From the NCBI RefSeq assembly GCF_023264675.1, contig NZ_JAHFVG010000009.1, positions 104,087-168,086 on the forward strand: DNA of 64,000 bases. The letters are read 5' to 3'. Positions 1 through 12,536 of the stretch are shown here, one piece after another. Position 1 is the first letter of the stretch. Each line of letters opens with the position of its first letter. This stretch comes from Rhodococcus sp. (in: high G+C Gram-positive bacteria). Its GTDB lineage: Bacteria > Actinomycetota > Actinomycetes > Mycobacteriales > Mycobacteriaceae. Below the pieces are notes generated by a model that was given only the letters and a program-made list of their open reading frames with translations, searched no databases and had not been told where the DNA came from. Made by a program: the position numbers and the translations under genes.

Positions 1-129
1 CGGCTCTCGAACTTCGGGTGCTGGTCTTTCCTGCCATGACCCCAGGCTAGTCGCAATTGCACCTTCAAAACCATCCACAACACCAGTCACATGACGCCCG
101 AGTTGCCCGAATACCGGGCCGGCCGGCGC

Positions 130-753
130 TCAGAAGCTGCGATCGAGCGCCTGAACAGCATCGACGTCGTCGGCTTCACCCGCAAAATCGATCTCGACGG
201 CGTCCCGACCGAACGCGTGCAACAGCAGTTCCGAAGGCCGTCCGGTGAGAACGACTCGTCGCCCGCCGCCCTTTTTCACCGATGCAGTCCGGCCGTCCGG
301 CGTTACGAGATCAACCCCGACCGGCGACTGTCGATACGCGAGGCGGCCGATCAACCCCACCGTCGACCACAGCCGATTCTGCAGATCCACCGACAGCATC
401 CGCGGAGACCAGCCCTCGCCGGCCCGCCGCAGATCCTCGTGATGGACAAACATTTCTCCGACGTTGATCAGCGGGTCGAGAAGTTTGAACGGCGACCAGA
501 GCGGCGGTCCCGATCGAATGTCGTCGACGAGATCCGCGAACGGTCGCGCGGCGACTTGTTCCTGAATCTTGTCGGTGTAGCCGGAGAGGAAGGGGAGAAG
601 AATCCCCGGTGCCGCATCCACTCTCCGTTCGCGGACAACGAGGTGCGCCGCGAGATCGCGTGCAGTCCAGTCGCCGCAGAGGGTGGGAGCGGACTCCCCC
701 ACGGCGGTCAAGGTAAGTACGAGTTCGGCGCGTTCGTCCTGTGCAAGGCTCAC
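130..753 (-). CDS. TIGR03085-type DinB-like metal-binding protein
   Basis: A 207-residue protein of the mycothiol-dependent maleylpyruvate isomerase/DinB-like superfamily, most like the actinobacterial TIGR03085 group. Visible marks are the N-terminal CGDWTARDLAAHL motif at residues 26-38, whose His37 is a likely metal ligand, and a second His pair (His104-His105) in GEMFVHHEDL, as expected for a four-helix DinB metal site. The substrate is unknown; members are thought to use mycothiol, but that is family knowledge, not seen here. It is divergent from the TauE-like gene, with about 30 bases between the starts, so the promoters must overlap. The downstream 1-129 region shows no convincing gene. 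Confidence 0.75.
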   Translation of the reverse strand: MSLAQDERAELVLTLTAVGESAPTLCGDWTARDLAAHLVVRERRVDAAPGILLPFLSGYTDKIQEQVAARPFADLVDDIRSGPPLWSPFKLLDPLINVGEMFVHHEDLRRAGEGWSPRMLSVDLQNRLWSTVGLIGRLAYRQSPVGVDLVTPDGRTASVKKGGGRRVVLTGRPSELLLHAFGRDAVEIDFAGEADDVDAVQALDRSF

Positions 754-782
754 ACCGACCTACGGTACGTGCCCCGTGCACG

Positions 783-1598
783 ATGCGTTGCGCGGTGATC
801 CGTAATCTCGGCTCGGTGCCGATCTCCGAAATTCTCGTCATTCTCGTTGCAGGGTTCGGTGCAGGGGCGATCAACGCGGTCGTCGGCTCCGGGACACTGA
901 TCACGTTTCCCACGTTGGTTGCATTCGGGTATGCGCCCCAGATCGCGACGATGTCCAATGCCATCGGTCTCGTTGCGGGCAGCGTGTCGGGTACCTGGGG
1001 TTACCGCCGAGAACTCCGAGGACAGTGGGATCTGCTGAAGTGGCAGATGCCTGCCTCTTTCTTCGGCGCGTTGCTCGGCGCTTTCTTGCTGCTGCACCTG
1101 CCGCCATCGGTCTTCATCGCGGTGGTGCCCGTATTGCTCGTCGGTGCACTGATTCTCGTGGTGGCACAGCCCTGGATCCAGGCATGGGCCAAACGACGAT
1201 CGGAAGCCGCCGGTGTGGCGGTGGACCACGTCAGCCGAACCAAGTTGTCCCTCTTGGTCTTCGGCACGTTCGCGGTCGGGGTCTACGGCGGGTATTTCAC
1301 CGCCGCCCAAGGAATCCTGCTCGTCGGTGTCATGGGTGTGCTGCTGTCGGACTCGATGCAGCGAATGAACGCTGCCAAGAACTTGCTGTCTCTCATCGTC
1401 AACGTCGTGGCGGCAGTGACGTACACGATCGTCGCATTCGATGACATCAGTTGGGCTGCAGCGGGTCTGATCGCCGCCGGTTCGTTGGTCGGCGGGTCGG
1501 TCGGTGCGCGCTACGGCAGAAAGCTGTCGCCCTGGGCGCTCCGAGGCACCATCGTCGTCATCGGACTCATCGGACTCTGGCGCCTGCTCGCAACGTAG
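783..1598 (+). CDS. TauE/SafE-family sulfite/anion exporter
   Basis: A polytopic membrane protein of the TauE/SafE (DUF81) family, about 271 residues with roughly eight hydrophobic segments in the two-repeat layout of the family. The first helix carries the glycine-rich GFGAGAINAVVGSGTL stretch typical of these exporters, and a related stretch (VGVYGGYFTAAQGILL) starts the second half. The family exports small anions such as sulfite or sulfoacetate; the substrate here cannot be read. Start: ATG at 783 is chosen; GTG at 795 or 816 is possible and would shorten the cytoplasmic leader. An upstream GTG at 741 would overlap the divergent gene and is less likely. It is followed by a strong hairpin. 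Confidence 0.8.
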   Translation: MRCAVIRNLGSVPISEILVILVAGFGAGAINAVVGSGTLITFPTLVAFGYAPQIATMSNAIGLVAGSVSGTWGYRRELRGQWDLLKWQMPASFFGALLGAFLLLHLPPSVFIAVVPVLLVGALILVVAQPWIQAWAKRRSEAAGVAVDHVSRTKLSLLVFGTFAVGVYGGYFTAAQGILLVGVMGVLLSDSMQRMNAAKNLLSLIVNVVAAVTYTIVAFDDISWAAAGLIAAGSLVGGSVGARYGRKLSPWALRGTIVVIGLIGLWRLLAT

Positions 1599-1632
1599 CG
1601 GCACCTCGGCGTTTCCGGCGCTCCTGAAACAG

Positions 1633-1670
1633 CTCGTCCCGCCGGCGCGTGATGCGCTCGGCGGGACGAG
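1633..1670. terminator. Bidirectional terminator hairpin
   Basis: A perfect 11-bp inverted repeat (CTCGTCCCGCC at 1633-1643 pairs with 1660-1670) with an inner GCGC/GCGC pairing lies between the ends of two convergent genes, the TauE-like exporter and RNase J. Position and GC-rich stem fit a shared terminator. There is no strong U-tract, as is common in actinobacteria. Confidence 0.7.
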
Positions 1671-1691
1671 GTCGTGTTACCGGGGGCCGTT

Positions 1692-5258
<3,567 letters not shown>

Positions 5259-5307
5259 GTCCGACCTTCCGCTGGAGATGCTGGAACTTACGGTCTCACT
5301 CTATCGG

Positions 5308-5358
5308 GACGTCACCCCCTGCTTGCGTGACGCCACTTTCGGCGTCACACTGACGTCA
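5308..5358. promoter_or_regulatory. CGTCA operator cluster before the RHH gene
   Basis: Four copies of a CGTCA(C) half-site are packed into 51 bp: CGTCAC at 5310, its inverse GTGACG at 5327, CGTCAC at 5343 and the palindrome TGACGTCA at 5351-5358, which runs into the ATG. Copies two and three form an 8-bp perfect inverted repeat, GTGACGCC/GGCGTCAC with a 6-nt gap. Spacing of 16-17 bp suits cooperative binding of a dimeric ribbon-helix-helix protein, plausibly the product of the gene that starts at 5358. The role is inferred. Confidence 0.45.
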
Positions 5359-5813
5359 TGGAACTGAACAAATACACCGCGTCTCTCCGCGCAGACCTTC
5401 TGGCCGCAGCGGCACTCGGCGACGAACACACACGCACCACGGCCGACGCTCTCGGCACGGCAGCCCAGGCATCGGCCCGGTTGATGCTGCTCGAGGCACT
5501 TTCCGACTTTGCCGACGAAATCTCCGAACAGCTCGACGGCCACACCGTGCACGTCCGACTGGCAGGAACCGAAGCCGTGGCCGACGTCAACCGTGCCGCC
5601 ATGCCTGGCGACGCCGCCGAGGAGGAGACCGCCTACCCGACGATGGACGACGTCACCGGCGAGATGCGTCGCGTCACCTTGCGGATGGTCGAACACGTCA
5701 AGGAGCGCGCCGAAGAAGCGGCTTCGACGAACGGCGTTTCACTCAATTCGTGGCTGTCGCAAGCAGTTCAGGGCGCATTACGCGACCAGATGCGCAAGGA
5801 ACGCCCGTACTGA
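5358..5813 (+). CDS. HicB-like ribbon-helix-helix protein, no toxin partner
   Basis: A 151-residue protein in two parts. The first ~85 residues are a helical acidic domain (LRADLLAAAALGDEHTRTT...). The last ~45 residues (TLRMVEHVKERAEEAASTNG, then VSLNSWLSQAVQGAL) are a ribbon-helix-helix DNA-binding unit, which leads automatic annotation to call such proteins HicB-family antitoxins. No HicA-sized gene lies on either side: thyX is divergent and zwf converges on it two bases after the stop. I read it as a stand-alone transcription factor of a conserved actinobacterial family. CGTCA repeats just upstream suggest autoregulation. Confidence 0.7.
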   Translation: MELNKYTASLRADLLAAAALGDEHTRTTADALGTAAQASARLMLLEALSDFADEISEQLDGHTVHVRLAGTEAVADVNRAAMPGDAAEEETAYPTMDDVTGEMRRVTLRMVEHVKERAEEAASTNGVSLNSWLSQAVQGALRDQMRKERPY

Positions 5814-5814
5814 T

Positions 5815-7269
5815 CTACTTCTTCTCGCGCCAGGCACGCTCGAACGGCAGACGCCACGCGTGCGGCGCGATCAACTGATGAATCGCGTTCGGACCCCATG
5901 ACCCTGGGCTGTACTGACGGACCGGCGGAGGGTCGGCGAGCAACGGTGCCGATACTTCCCACAGTCGCTCGATCCCCTCCGCGGTGGTGAACAAGGTGTG
6001 ATCGCCGTGCATCGCGTCGAGGATCAACCGTTCGTACGCTTCGAGGACGTCGGATACGCGCTCGGTCTCTTGAATCGCGAACTGCATGCTCAGCTTGTCG
6101 AGCCTCATACCAGGACCGGGCCGCTTGCCGTAGAACGAGAGCGACACTTTCGACGCGTCGGCCAGATCGAAGGTGAGATGGTCGGGGCCCTGAGCGCCGA
6201 CCCCCGAACCGGTGGGAAACATGCTCTTCGGTGGTTCCCTGAACGCGATCGAGATGATGCGCTGGCCTTCGGCGAGCCGTTTGCCGGTTCGCAGGTAGAA
6301 CGGCACTCCTGCCCATCGCCAATTGTCGATCTCGCATTGCAGAGCGACGAAGGTGTCCGTGTCCGAGTCCGGTGCGACACCCGGCTCCGATTTGTAACCG
6401 GAGTACTGGCCGCGCACCACCTTTCGCGGATCGAGCGGCAGCATGGAGCGGAACACCTTGTTCTTTTCCTCGCTGATCGCCCCGGGCTCCAGGGCCGTGG
6501 GCGGCTCCATCGCCATGAATGCCAGTACCTGGAACAGGTGCGTGACGACCATGTCCTTGAAGGCTCCCGTGGACTCGTAAAAATTCGCTCTGCCGTCGAG
6601 CGTCAGCTTCTCCGGGATGTCGATCTGGATGTGGTCGATGAAATTGCGGTTCCAGATGGGCTCGAAAAGTCCATTCGCGAATCTGAACGCGAGGATGTTC
6701 TGTGCAGGTTCCTTGCCGAGGAAGTGATCGATGCGAAAGATCTGTTCCTCGTCGAAGGTCTCGTGGACCTTGGCGTTCAACGCGATCGCACTCTGCAGAT
6801 CGGTACCGAACGGTTTCTCCATGATGATCCGGGACCGCTTGACCAGATCCGCGGCACCGAGCATCTCCACCACTGCCAAAGCAGCTTTCGGCGGGACACT
6901 GAGGTAGTGAAGTCGTTTGGTCCCCGGTCCCAGCTCCACTTCGGCCAACGCAACAGCCTCGCCGAGGGCCGCAGGCCCGGCCTTCTGCGACACATACGTC
7001 AGCTTGCTCGCGAACTCTCTCCACTGCTCTTCGGACACCTTGCGGGTGGAGTATTCGTCGATCGCTTCGAGAGCCATCTGCCGGAACTCGTCACTGCTCA
7101 TCTCTTCGAGCGAGGTGCCGACCACGCGGATACGCGGGGCCAGGTCGGACAGCGCGAGGTGCATCATCCCGGACAGAAGTTTCCGTCGGGCCAGATCACC
7201 GGTGGCTCCGAAGAGCACCACAACCTGGGGTGGAAGTTCGTTGGACAGCTGAGACACATGCGAGGTCAC
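5815..7269 (-). CDS. zwf: Glucose-6-phosphate 1-dehydrogenase
   Basis: Oxidises glucose 6-phosphate to 6-phosphogluconolactone with NAD(P)+, entering the pentose phosphate pathway. Length 484 is normal. The Rossmann motif GATGDLARRK lies at 21-30 and the substrate/active-site motif RIDHFLGKE near residue 180. The GTG start at 7269 is used. This copy is not next to tkt/tal/opcA genes as in the main actinobacterial pentose-phosphate operon, so it may be a second, stand-alone Zwf; that is inference. It ends two bases from the convergent RHH gene. Confidence 0.93.
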   Translation of the reverse strand: MTSHVSQLSNELPPQVVVLFGATGDLARRKLLSGMMHLALSDLAPRIRVVGTSLEEMSSDEFRQMALEAIDEYSTRKVSEEQWREFASKLTYVSQKAGPAALGEAVALAEVELGPGTKRLHYLSVPPKAALAVVEMLGAADLVKRSRIIMEKPFGTDLQSAIALNAKVHETFDEEQIFRIDHFLGKEPAQNILAFRFANGLFEPIWNRNFIDHIQIDIPEKLTLDGRANFYESTGAFKDMVVTHLFQVLAFMAMEPPTALEPGAISEEKNKVFRSMLPLDPRKVVRGQYSGYKSEPGVAPDSDTDTFVALQCEIDNWRWAGVPFYLRTGKRLAEGQRIISIAFREPPKSMFPTGSGVGAQGPDHLTFDLADASKVSLSFYGKRPGPGMRLDKLSMQFAIQETERVSDVLEAYERLILDAMHGDHTLFTTAEGIERLWEVSAPLLADPPPVRQYSPGSWGPNAIHQLIAPHAWRLPFERAWREKK

Positions 7270-7312
7270 ATCGAAGATGGTGTCACTTGTCGTCGATTCT
7301 CGCTGACCGAAC

Positions 7313-8542
7313 TCACCACAGATCGGTCGACGACGCCAGAGCAGGAGTCAGATCTCCGCGCTCGCCGATCACGATCGACTCGAGTTCGAGCCAGTCGGCC
7401 ATCTCGCGTAGCACCGGCCCGAGCGCGGCGGCGATGACCGATGCGTCGCGATCACCTTCGACGAACGCACCGAGAACCTGGAGCTCGGACCGCGCACGAT
7501 CGCCCTTGAGATCGACTCGCGCGACGAGCTCGCCGTCGAGCAGGAAAGGAAAGACGTAGTAGCCGTGAATGCGTTTGTGCTGCGGGGTATAGATCTCGAT
7601 TCGGTAGTGGAAGTCGAAGATTCGCTCCACTCGCGGCCGAAAAAAGATCATCGGGTCGAACGGGCACAGCAGTGTGGCGCCGTGAGCTCGCCGCGGAATC
7701 CGCGCGTCGGCGTGGAGATACGCGGCCGATCCCCAACCCCGAACCTCGACGGGTTCGAGTGATCCTTCTTCCACCAAATCGGCGATCGCTTGCTTGGTCT
7801 GCTTCTGTGAAAGACGGTAGTAGTCGCGTAGATCCGGCTCGGTCGCGACACCGAGCGCGACGGCCGATCGAGAAACCAGAGCGCGGACCGCATCCGGCTC
7901 GGCAATGCTCTGCGCCAGAATTTCTGCGGGAATCACCCGCTCGGTCAGATCGTAACGGCGGACGAATCCTGTGCGTGTGGCCACCGAAACGACACCCGCG
8001 GCAAACAATTGCTCACAGACGACCTTGACGTCACTACGGTCCCACCACGGTCCTTTGCGTCCCGGCCGTTCCACTTCCAAGGCTCGTTCGATCTCGCCCG
8101 CGCTCGCCGGTCCCCCGTCGGCGATCACGTCGAGAACGTCGTCGGTCAGGGTGGGATTACGTTCCAGAATCGTCTTGGCGCCGCCCCACCGACCGTGCTC
8201 GTACAGTTCGGTGCGCCAGCGCATCAGCGGCCAGTCCTCGACCGGAATGAGCGCCGCCTCGTGGGCCCAGTACTCGACCATCCTGCGCGGCGTGCGTGCG
8301 GTGTCCGTCCATGCAGCCTTGTCCAGCACGGCGCGGTCGTACTTGCCGATCCGGCTGAAGATCGGCGCATAGTGCGCACGCACCAACACCGACACCGAGT
8401 CGATCTGGAGCAGCTTGGTGCGCTCGATCGCAGCATGAACCGCACGCGCCGATGCGCCGCGCGTCGTCGCCGGATGCGGCGACGCCAACCCCTGAGCCGC
8501 CAGCGCCGTACGCCGCGCCATTGCCGCACTCATCTCGCGCAT
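7313..8542 (-). CDS. AlkX/YcaQ-type DNA glycosylase (winged HTH)
   Basis: A 409-residue member of the YcaQ/AlkZ HTH_42 family of winged-helix DNA glycosylases, which in studied members unhook interstrand crosslinks or remove bulky alkyl lesions. The catalytic region is seen as LLQIDSVSVLVRAHYAPIF, with the QID triad at 46-48 corresponding to the family QxD/QxQ motif. The C-terminal part has LLCPFDPMIFFRPRVERIFD and YVFPFLLDGELVARVDLK, both typical. Start ATG 8542 is chosen because GGAAGGG stands eight bases before it; a GTG 24 nt upstream is the alternative. Confidence 0.8.
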   Translation of the reverse strand: MREMSAAMARRTALAAQGLASPHPATTRGASARAVHAAIERTKLLQIDSVSVLVRAHYAPIFSRIGKYDRAVLDKAAWTDTARTPRRMVEYWAHEAALIPVEDWPLMRWRTELYEHGRWGGAKTILERNPTLTDDVLDVIADGGPASAGEIERALEVERPGRKGPWWDRSDVKVVCEQLFAAGVVSVATRTGFVRRYDLTERVIPAEILAQSIAEPDAVRALVSRSAVALGVATEPDLRDYYRLSQKQTKQAIADLVEEGSLEPVEVRGWGSAAYLHADARIPRRAHGATLLCPFDPMIFFRPRVERIFDFHYRIEIYTPQHKRIHGYYVFPFLLDGELVARVDLKGDRARSELQVLGAFVEGDRDASVIAAALGPVLREMADWLELESIVIGERGDLTPALASSTDLW

Positions 8543-8596
8543 GAGGCCAACCCTTCCACGGACCACCGACAGACTGCGCCGAGGGCTGCCGGGCTC

Positions 8597-9046
8597 TCAG
8601 CTCATCAGCGTCGCGGCGAGTGTGCCACCGAGCTCGTAGCACGCATCGCGTCCTGCACGATCAACCGATGTCAGTTCCACTGCTCCCGAAACCTGTTCAA
8701 GCCCCCACCCGGTAGCGATCTTCTTCACCGCCGACACGGCACCGGTGGTGTCGTTGTTTCCGTGGACCCACGTTCCGAACGGTCGGCCGGCGACTGCGTC
8801 CAGGCATGGGTAGTAGGTGGTGTCGAAGAAGTGCTTCAGAGCGCCGCTCATATAGCCGAAGTTCGCGGATGTTCCGAACAGATAGCCGTCGGCGCCGAGG
8901 ACGTCCGACACGCTCGCGCCGAGAGCCGGAACGCTGCGCACCGTCACTCCCTCGATGTCGGGATCCGCCGCGCCTGCGAGAACGGACTCGAGAAGTTCCC
9001 GCATCGAAGGGGACGGCGTGTGATGCACGACGAGCAGGGTGGGCAT
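8597..9046 (-). CDS. Flavodoxin-family protein
   Basis: A 149-residue flavodoxin-like fold protein. The N-terminal VVHHTPSPSM phosphate-binding loop, LFGTSANFGYMSGALKHFFD, and GRPFGTWVHGNND match NAD(P)H-dependent FMN reductase/flavodoxin family patterns. It probably binds FMN; the partner is unknown. One base separates its ATG from the stop of the preceding membrane-protein gene, so it is the last gene of a dapB, membrane protein, flavodoxin operon. The same trio follows dapB in mycobacteria (Rv2772c and Rv2771c positions). Confidence 0.75.
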   Translation of the reverse strand: MPTLLVVHHTPSPSMRELLESVLAGAADPDIEGVTVRSVPALGASVSDVLGADGYLFGTSANFGYMSGALKHFFDTTYYPCLDAVAGRPFGTWVHGNNDTTGAVSAVKKIATGWGLEQVSGAVELTSVDRAGRDACYELGGTLAATLMS

Positions 9047-9047
9047 G

Positions 9048-9512
9048 TCAGGAGGAAGGCTCGTCGCGCTCGAGTGCGACTGCCCGCTTCATCGTTTCGC
9101 GCGCTCGCCCCCGGTCACCTGCGTAGTCGTACGCACGTGCCAATCGGTAGGAACTGCGCCAATTGTCGGGGTCCTTCTCCCATTCACCCTTGATCTGCTC
9201 GAACATTTCGTCCGCTGCTTCGCGGGAGATGCGTCCGGACGGCATCTTCGGCAGCTCCGACACATCCAGCTCCAGGTCTTCGTCGTGAATTCTGCGCGCA
9301 AGCCTCTGGTGATCGAAGCCGGCTTTCAACGTCGCCCATACGATCCAGATGCCGATGATCGGCAGAAGGATGACGCCGATCCCCAGACCGATGTTCACCG
9401 GGCCGCCGGTCCTGATCAGCGACACACCCCGGCTGCCGAGCAAGTACATGTAGAACCCGAGCACCAGCACCATCACGCCGATGATCAGCGTTACTTTGGT
9501 TACCTTGTTCAT
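9048..9512 (-). CDS. Membrane protein with soluble tail (Rv2772c-like)
   Basis: A 154-residue protein with two N-terminal membrane segments (roughly 5-25 and 40-62) and a cytoplasmic C-terminal part whose WRSSYRLARAYDYAGDRGRARETMKRAVALE stretch, in pieces, looks like a single TPR-like helical pair. Function unknown. ATG at 9512 follows the dapB stop by five bases, so co-transcription with dapB is likely. Its position equals that of Rv2772c in M. tuberculosis; assignment is by position and architecture only. Confidence 0.7.
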   Translation of the reverse strand: MNKVTKVTLIIGVMVLVLGFYMYLLGSRGVSLIRTGGPVNIGLGIGVILLPIIGIWIVWATLKAGFDHQRLARRIHDEDLELDVSELPKMPSGRISREAADEMFEQIKGEWEKDPDNWRSSYRLARAYDYAGDRGRARETMKRAVALERDEPSS

Positions 9513-9517
9513 GGCGA

Positions 9518-10417
<900 letters not shown>

Positions 10418-10420
10418 TCA

Positions 10421-10433
10421 GTTGTCGGACAAC
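10421..10433. promoter_or_regulatory. Short inverted repeat before the MNIO cassette
   Basis: GTTGTC-G-GACAAC forms a 6-bp inverted repeat around one base, 22 bases before the ATG of the first cassette gene and in the 178-bp divergent gap to dapB. It could be an operator or mRNA hairpin; evidence is only the symmetry and position. Confidence 0.3.
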
Positions 10434-10454
10434 ACCGTTGGGGAGGTACCTGCA

Positions 10455-11360
10455 ATGAAGAACAACTCGTCCGGTGCTACGTGGGGAATTGCCGGTCCCA
10501 CCTTCCTCCTGTGGTACATCCTGGCCGCAGCGGCATCGATTGCAGTGCCGCTCGCCCTGACGATCTGGACCCGTTCGGAGGGCCGACACGCCACCGGCAT
10601 CCGACCACTGACAGCTCCCGAGGTCGGTTCGCTGACCAGTGATTATCAATCGGTGATCGCGTCACTGACCATTCTGCGGACTGCCGGTGTGCTGGGACCG
10701 GGAGGAGTCAGGGTGCGCTCTCTCACGGCCGAGGAGAAGCCGCGTATCGACTGGTTCACCCGGGTCGTCCTGGAGCGCCTCGGATCGGGAACCAGGCGAC
10801 CGGACAAGGCACGGCTCATCACGTCCCTGGCACCGACGTTCGGTCAACTACGTACCCCGCTGATCGAGATGGACTTGCTCACCGGCGACCGAGCCCGCCG
10901 GAGTGCCTCCATCCGCTGCGCCTGTGTTCTCACCGTCGCCGCCGTCGGGATCGTCAGGATCGCGGCCGGACTCGCAGGCGGCAAACCGGTCCTCTACCTC
11001 GTGCTCGTGGTCGTCGTACTGCTGCTGGCCGTACCGTTCGTTCGACGAGTTCCTCGGCGCACTCCACAAGGAACCGCCGAGCTGCGACGGTTGAGTTCCG
11101 AGCACGCCCATCTCGCACCTCGGATGCGTCCCGCATTCACCACGTACGGCCCCAACAATGCAGGTATGTCGGCCGCACTGTTCGGCGGCGCAGCGCTACT
11201 GTGGCTCGACCCTCAGATGGCGGGAGCAATGAACACTACCGGTAGCGTCTTCACCTCGTTCGACAGCAGCAGCGGCGGCGGGTTCGACAGCGGCAGCAGC
11301 GGTTCCGACAGCGGGAGTTCCAGCAGCTGCGGTGGTGGTGGCGGTGGGTGCGGCGGATGA
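10455..11360 (+). CDS. TIGR04222-type membrane protein with Ser/Gly/Cys tail
   Basis: A 301-residue membrane protein of the TIGR04222 group. One hydrophobic segment follows the TWGIAGPTF start (about 8-36), two more lie around 155-195, and another near 238-250. The last ~40 residues are low complexity, almost only Ser, Gly and Asp, ending in C-G6-C-G-G with Cys292 and Cys299. Proteins of this type often precede a DUF692 gene, which suggests the cysteine tail is the modified part. Start ATG 10455 has GGGAGG eight bases before it. The stop overlaps the DUF692 start (ATGA), so the two are translationally coupled. Function of the modified tail is unknown. Confidence 0.8.
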   Translation: MKNNSSGATWGIAGPTFLLWYILAAAASIAVPLALTIWTRSEGRHATGIRPLTAPEVGSLTSDYQSVIASLTILRTAGVLGPGGVRVRSLTAEEKPRIDWFTRVVLERLGSGTRRPDKARLITSLAPTFGQLRTPLIEMDLLTGDRARRSASIRCACVLTVAAVGIVRIAAGLAGGKPVLYLVLVVVVLLLAVPFVRRVPRRTPQGTAELRRLSSEHAHLAPRMRPAFTTYGPNNAGMSAALFGGAALLWLDPQMAGAMNTTGSVFTSFDSSSGGGFDSGSSGSDSGSSSSCGGGGGGCGG

Positions 11361-12184
11361 GCGCCCTCCATGGGCTCGGAATCGGGTGGCGCCCGGAGAT
11401 CGCCGGCGTCGTCGCGCGGTTGACGGGCCTGTCGTTCTGTGAGGTCATCGCCGAATCCATCGGTTCCGCGGCGCCCGCCCTCCTGACCGAGCTCGCGGTA
11501 CCGATTGTCCCCCACGGCATCTCCCTCTCGCTCGGCGGAGCCGAGGCAGTGGACGAGAGCAGGGTAGCCGCTCTGGCGCGGGTTGCGACGCTGCTCGATG
11601 CCCCGCTGGTCAGCGAGCACATCGCTTTCGTCCGAGCAGGCGGCATGGAGGCGGGCCACCTGCTGCCGGTCCCTCGTACGTACGAGGCACTGGATGCGTT
11701 GGCAAGAAACATTGCCATCACAACGGCCTGCGTTCCGGTCCCCCTGGCGGTGGAAAACATCGCGGCCCTCTTCGACTGGCCCGACGACGAACTGACCGAG
11801 GGAGAGTTTCTGGCAGAGTTGATCGAGCGGACCGACGTCACCCTCGTTCTCGACGTGGCGAATGTGTACGCGAACGCACTCAATCGACAGCGAGATCCCT
11901 GGACCGAGCTGCAACGACTGCCGCTGGATCGCATCGCGTACTGCCACATCGCCGGTGGACGTATCCGCGGCGGTATGTACCACGACACCCACACCGATCC
12001 GATACCTGCCGAGGTTCTGGATCTGCTGCGCGCGATGACCGATTCGGGCTGCACACCCGCGGTGATGCTCGAGCGCGACGGGCACTTCCCTCCTGCGCCG
12101 GAGCTGTTCGCCGAACTCGACGCGATCGCGGTGGCGGCAGGCGTCGCTTCGATCACCCCCGAGACGGAATGGGCGCAGTGGTGA
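11357..12184 (+). CDS. DUF692 / MNIO multinuclear iron oxidase
   Basis: A 275-residue TIM-barrel protein of the DUF692 family, now called multinuclear non-heme iron-dependent oxidases (MNIO, as in MbnB). Studied members oxidise cysteine or nearby residues of ribosomal peptides. Candidate metal ligands seen: His53 in VPHGISLS, Glu87-His88 in VSEHIAF, Glu133-Asn134 in AVENIAA, Asp166 in LDVANVY, His197 in CHIAGG, Asp210/His212 in DTHTD and Glu239 in LERDG. It opens with GLGIGWRPEIA, a family hallmark. The ATG overlaps the stop of the tail protein, and its own stop overlaps the next start. The substrate is inferred to be the upstream Cys tail. Confidence 0.85.
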   Translation: MSALHGLGIGWRPEIAGVVARLTGLSFCEVIAESIGSAAPALLTELAVPIVPHGISLSLGGAEAVDESRVAALARVATLLDAPLVSEHIAFVRAGGMEAGHLLPVPRTYEALDALARNIAITTACVPVPLAVENIAALFDWPDDELTEGEFLAELIERTDVTLVLDVANVYANALNRQRDPWTELQRLPLDRIAYCHIAGGRIRGGMYHDTHTDPIPAEVLDLLRAMTDSGCTPAVMLERDGHFPPAPELFAELDAIAVAAGVASITPETEWAQW

Positions 12185-12531
12185 CCGACCTCGGACGACG
12201 ACAGGAAGAACTTGTGCGTGCACTCGTCGCCGGCGGCGAGATGCCCGACGGTTTCGACAGCGTGAGTGTGTGCGCCGCCGCATCAGCGCTTCTGCTCAAG
12301 CGTGCACATGCTGCAGCACAATGCCTTCCGGTGGAAGCATCCCTCCTGGACCGACGTTTTTTCGCATTGTTCACCGGCTGGGCACACACACGTCCGAAGA
12401 CCACGACTTCGGACGACGCCCGATTATTTCGGGAGCACCTCTATGCCACCGGGGAACTGGTGCGGCCGGAAGGCACGCGACACCGGTGGCCGTTTTCCGA
12501 TCGAACCCGGCGGACACCGCGGAACGAGTAG
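12181..12531 (+). CDS. Small MNIO partner protein
   Basis: A 116-residue protein that begins with RRQEELVRALVAGGEMPDGFD, helical and reminiscent of the DUF2063-like partner proteins that accompany DUF692 enzymes and present the substrate. Two cysteines (in SVCAAAS and AAQCLPV) and a basic C-terminus are visible. Start GTG at 12181 overlaps the DUF692 stop (GTGA); an in-frame ATG twelve bases earlier is possible. I cannot name a family with certainty; a recognition or chaperone role is inferred from the coupled position after the oxidase. Confidence 0.65.
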   Translation: MTDLGRRQEELVRALVAGGEMPDGFDSVSVCAAASALLLKRAHAAAQCLPVEASLLDRRFFALFTGWAHTRPKTTTSDDARLFREHLYATGELVRPEGTRHRWPFSDRTRRTPRNE

Positions 12532-12536
12532 CCCGA

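Noticed and set aside
1-129. Possible 3' end of a gene cut by the window start
   Set aside because: Short open stretches exist in several frames, but none shows a recognisable motif or coding bias, so no feature is supported.
5358-5813. HicAB toxin-antitoxin system
   Set aside because: Only a HicB-like RHH domain is present, no HicA-sized gene is adjacent, and the N-terminal part matches a general actinobacterial regulator family rather than an antitoxin.
5998-7437. Plus-strand open frame of 479 codons over zwf
   Set aside because: Antisense to G6PDH with all catalytic motifs on the minus strand.
11213-12283. Minus-strand frames antisense to the MNIO cassette
   Set aside because: Low-complexity Arg/Pro-rich translations without motifs; the plus-strand genes are coupled by overlaps and carry family signatures.
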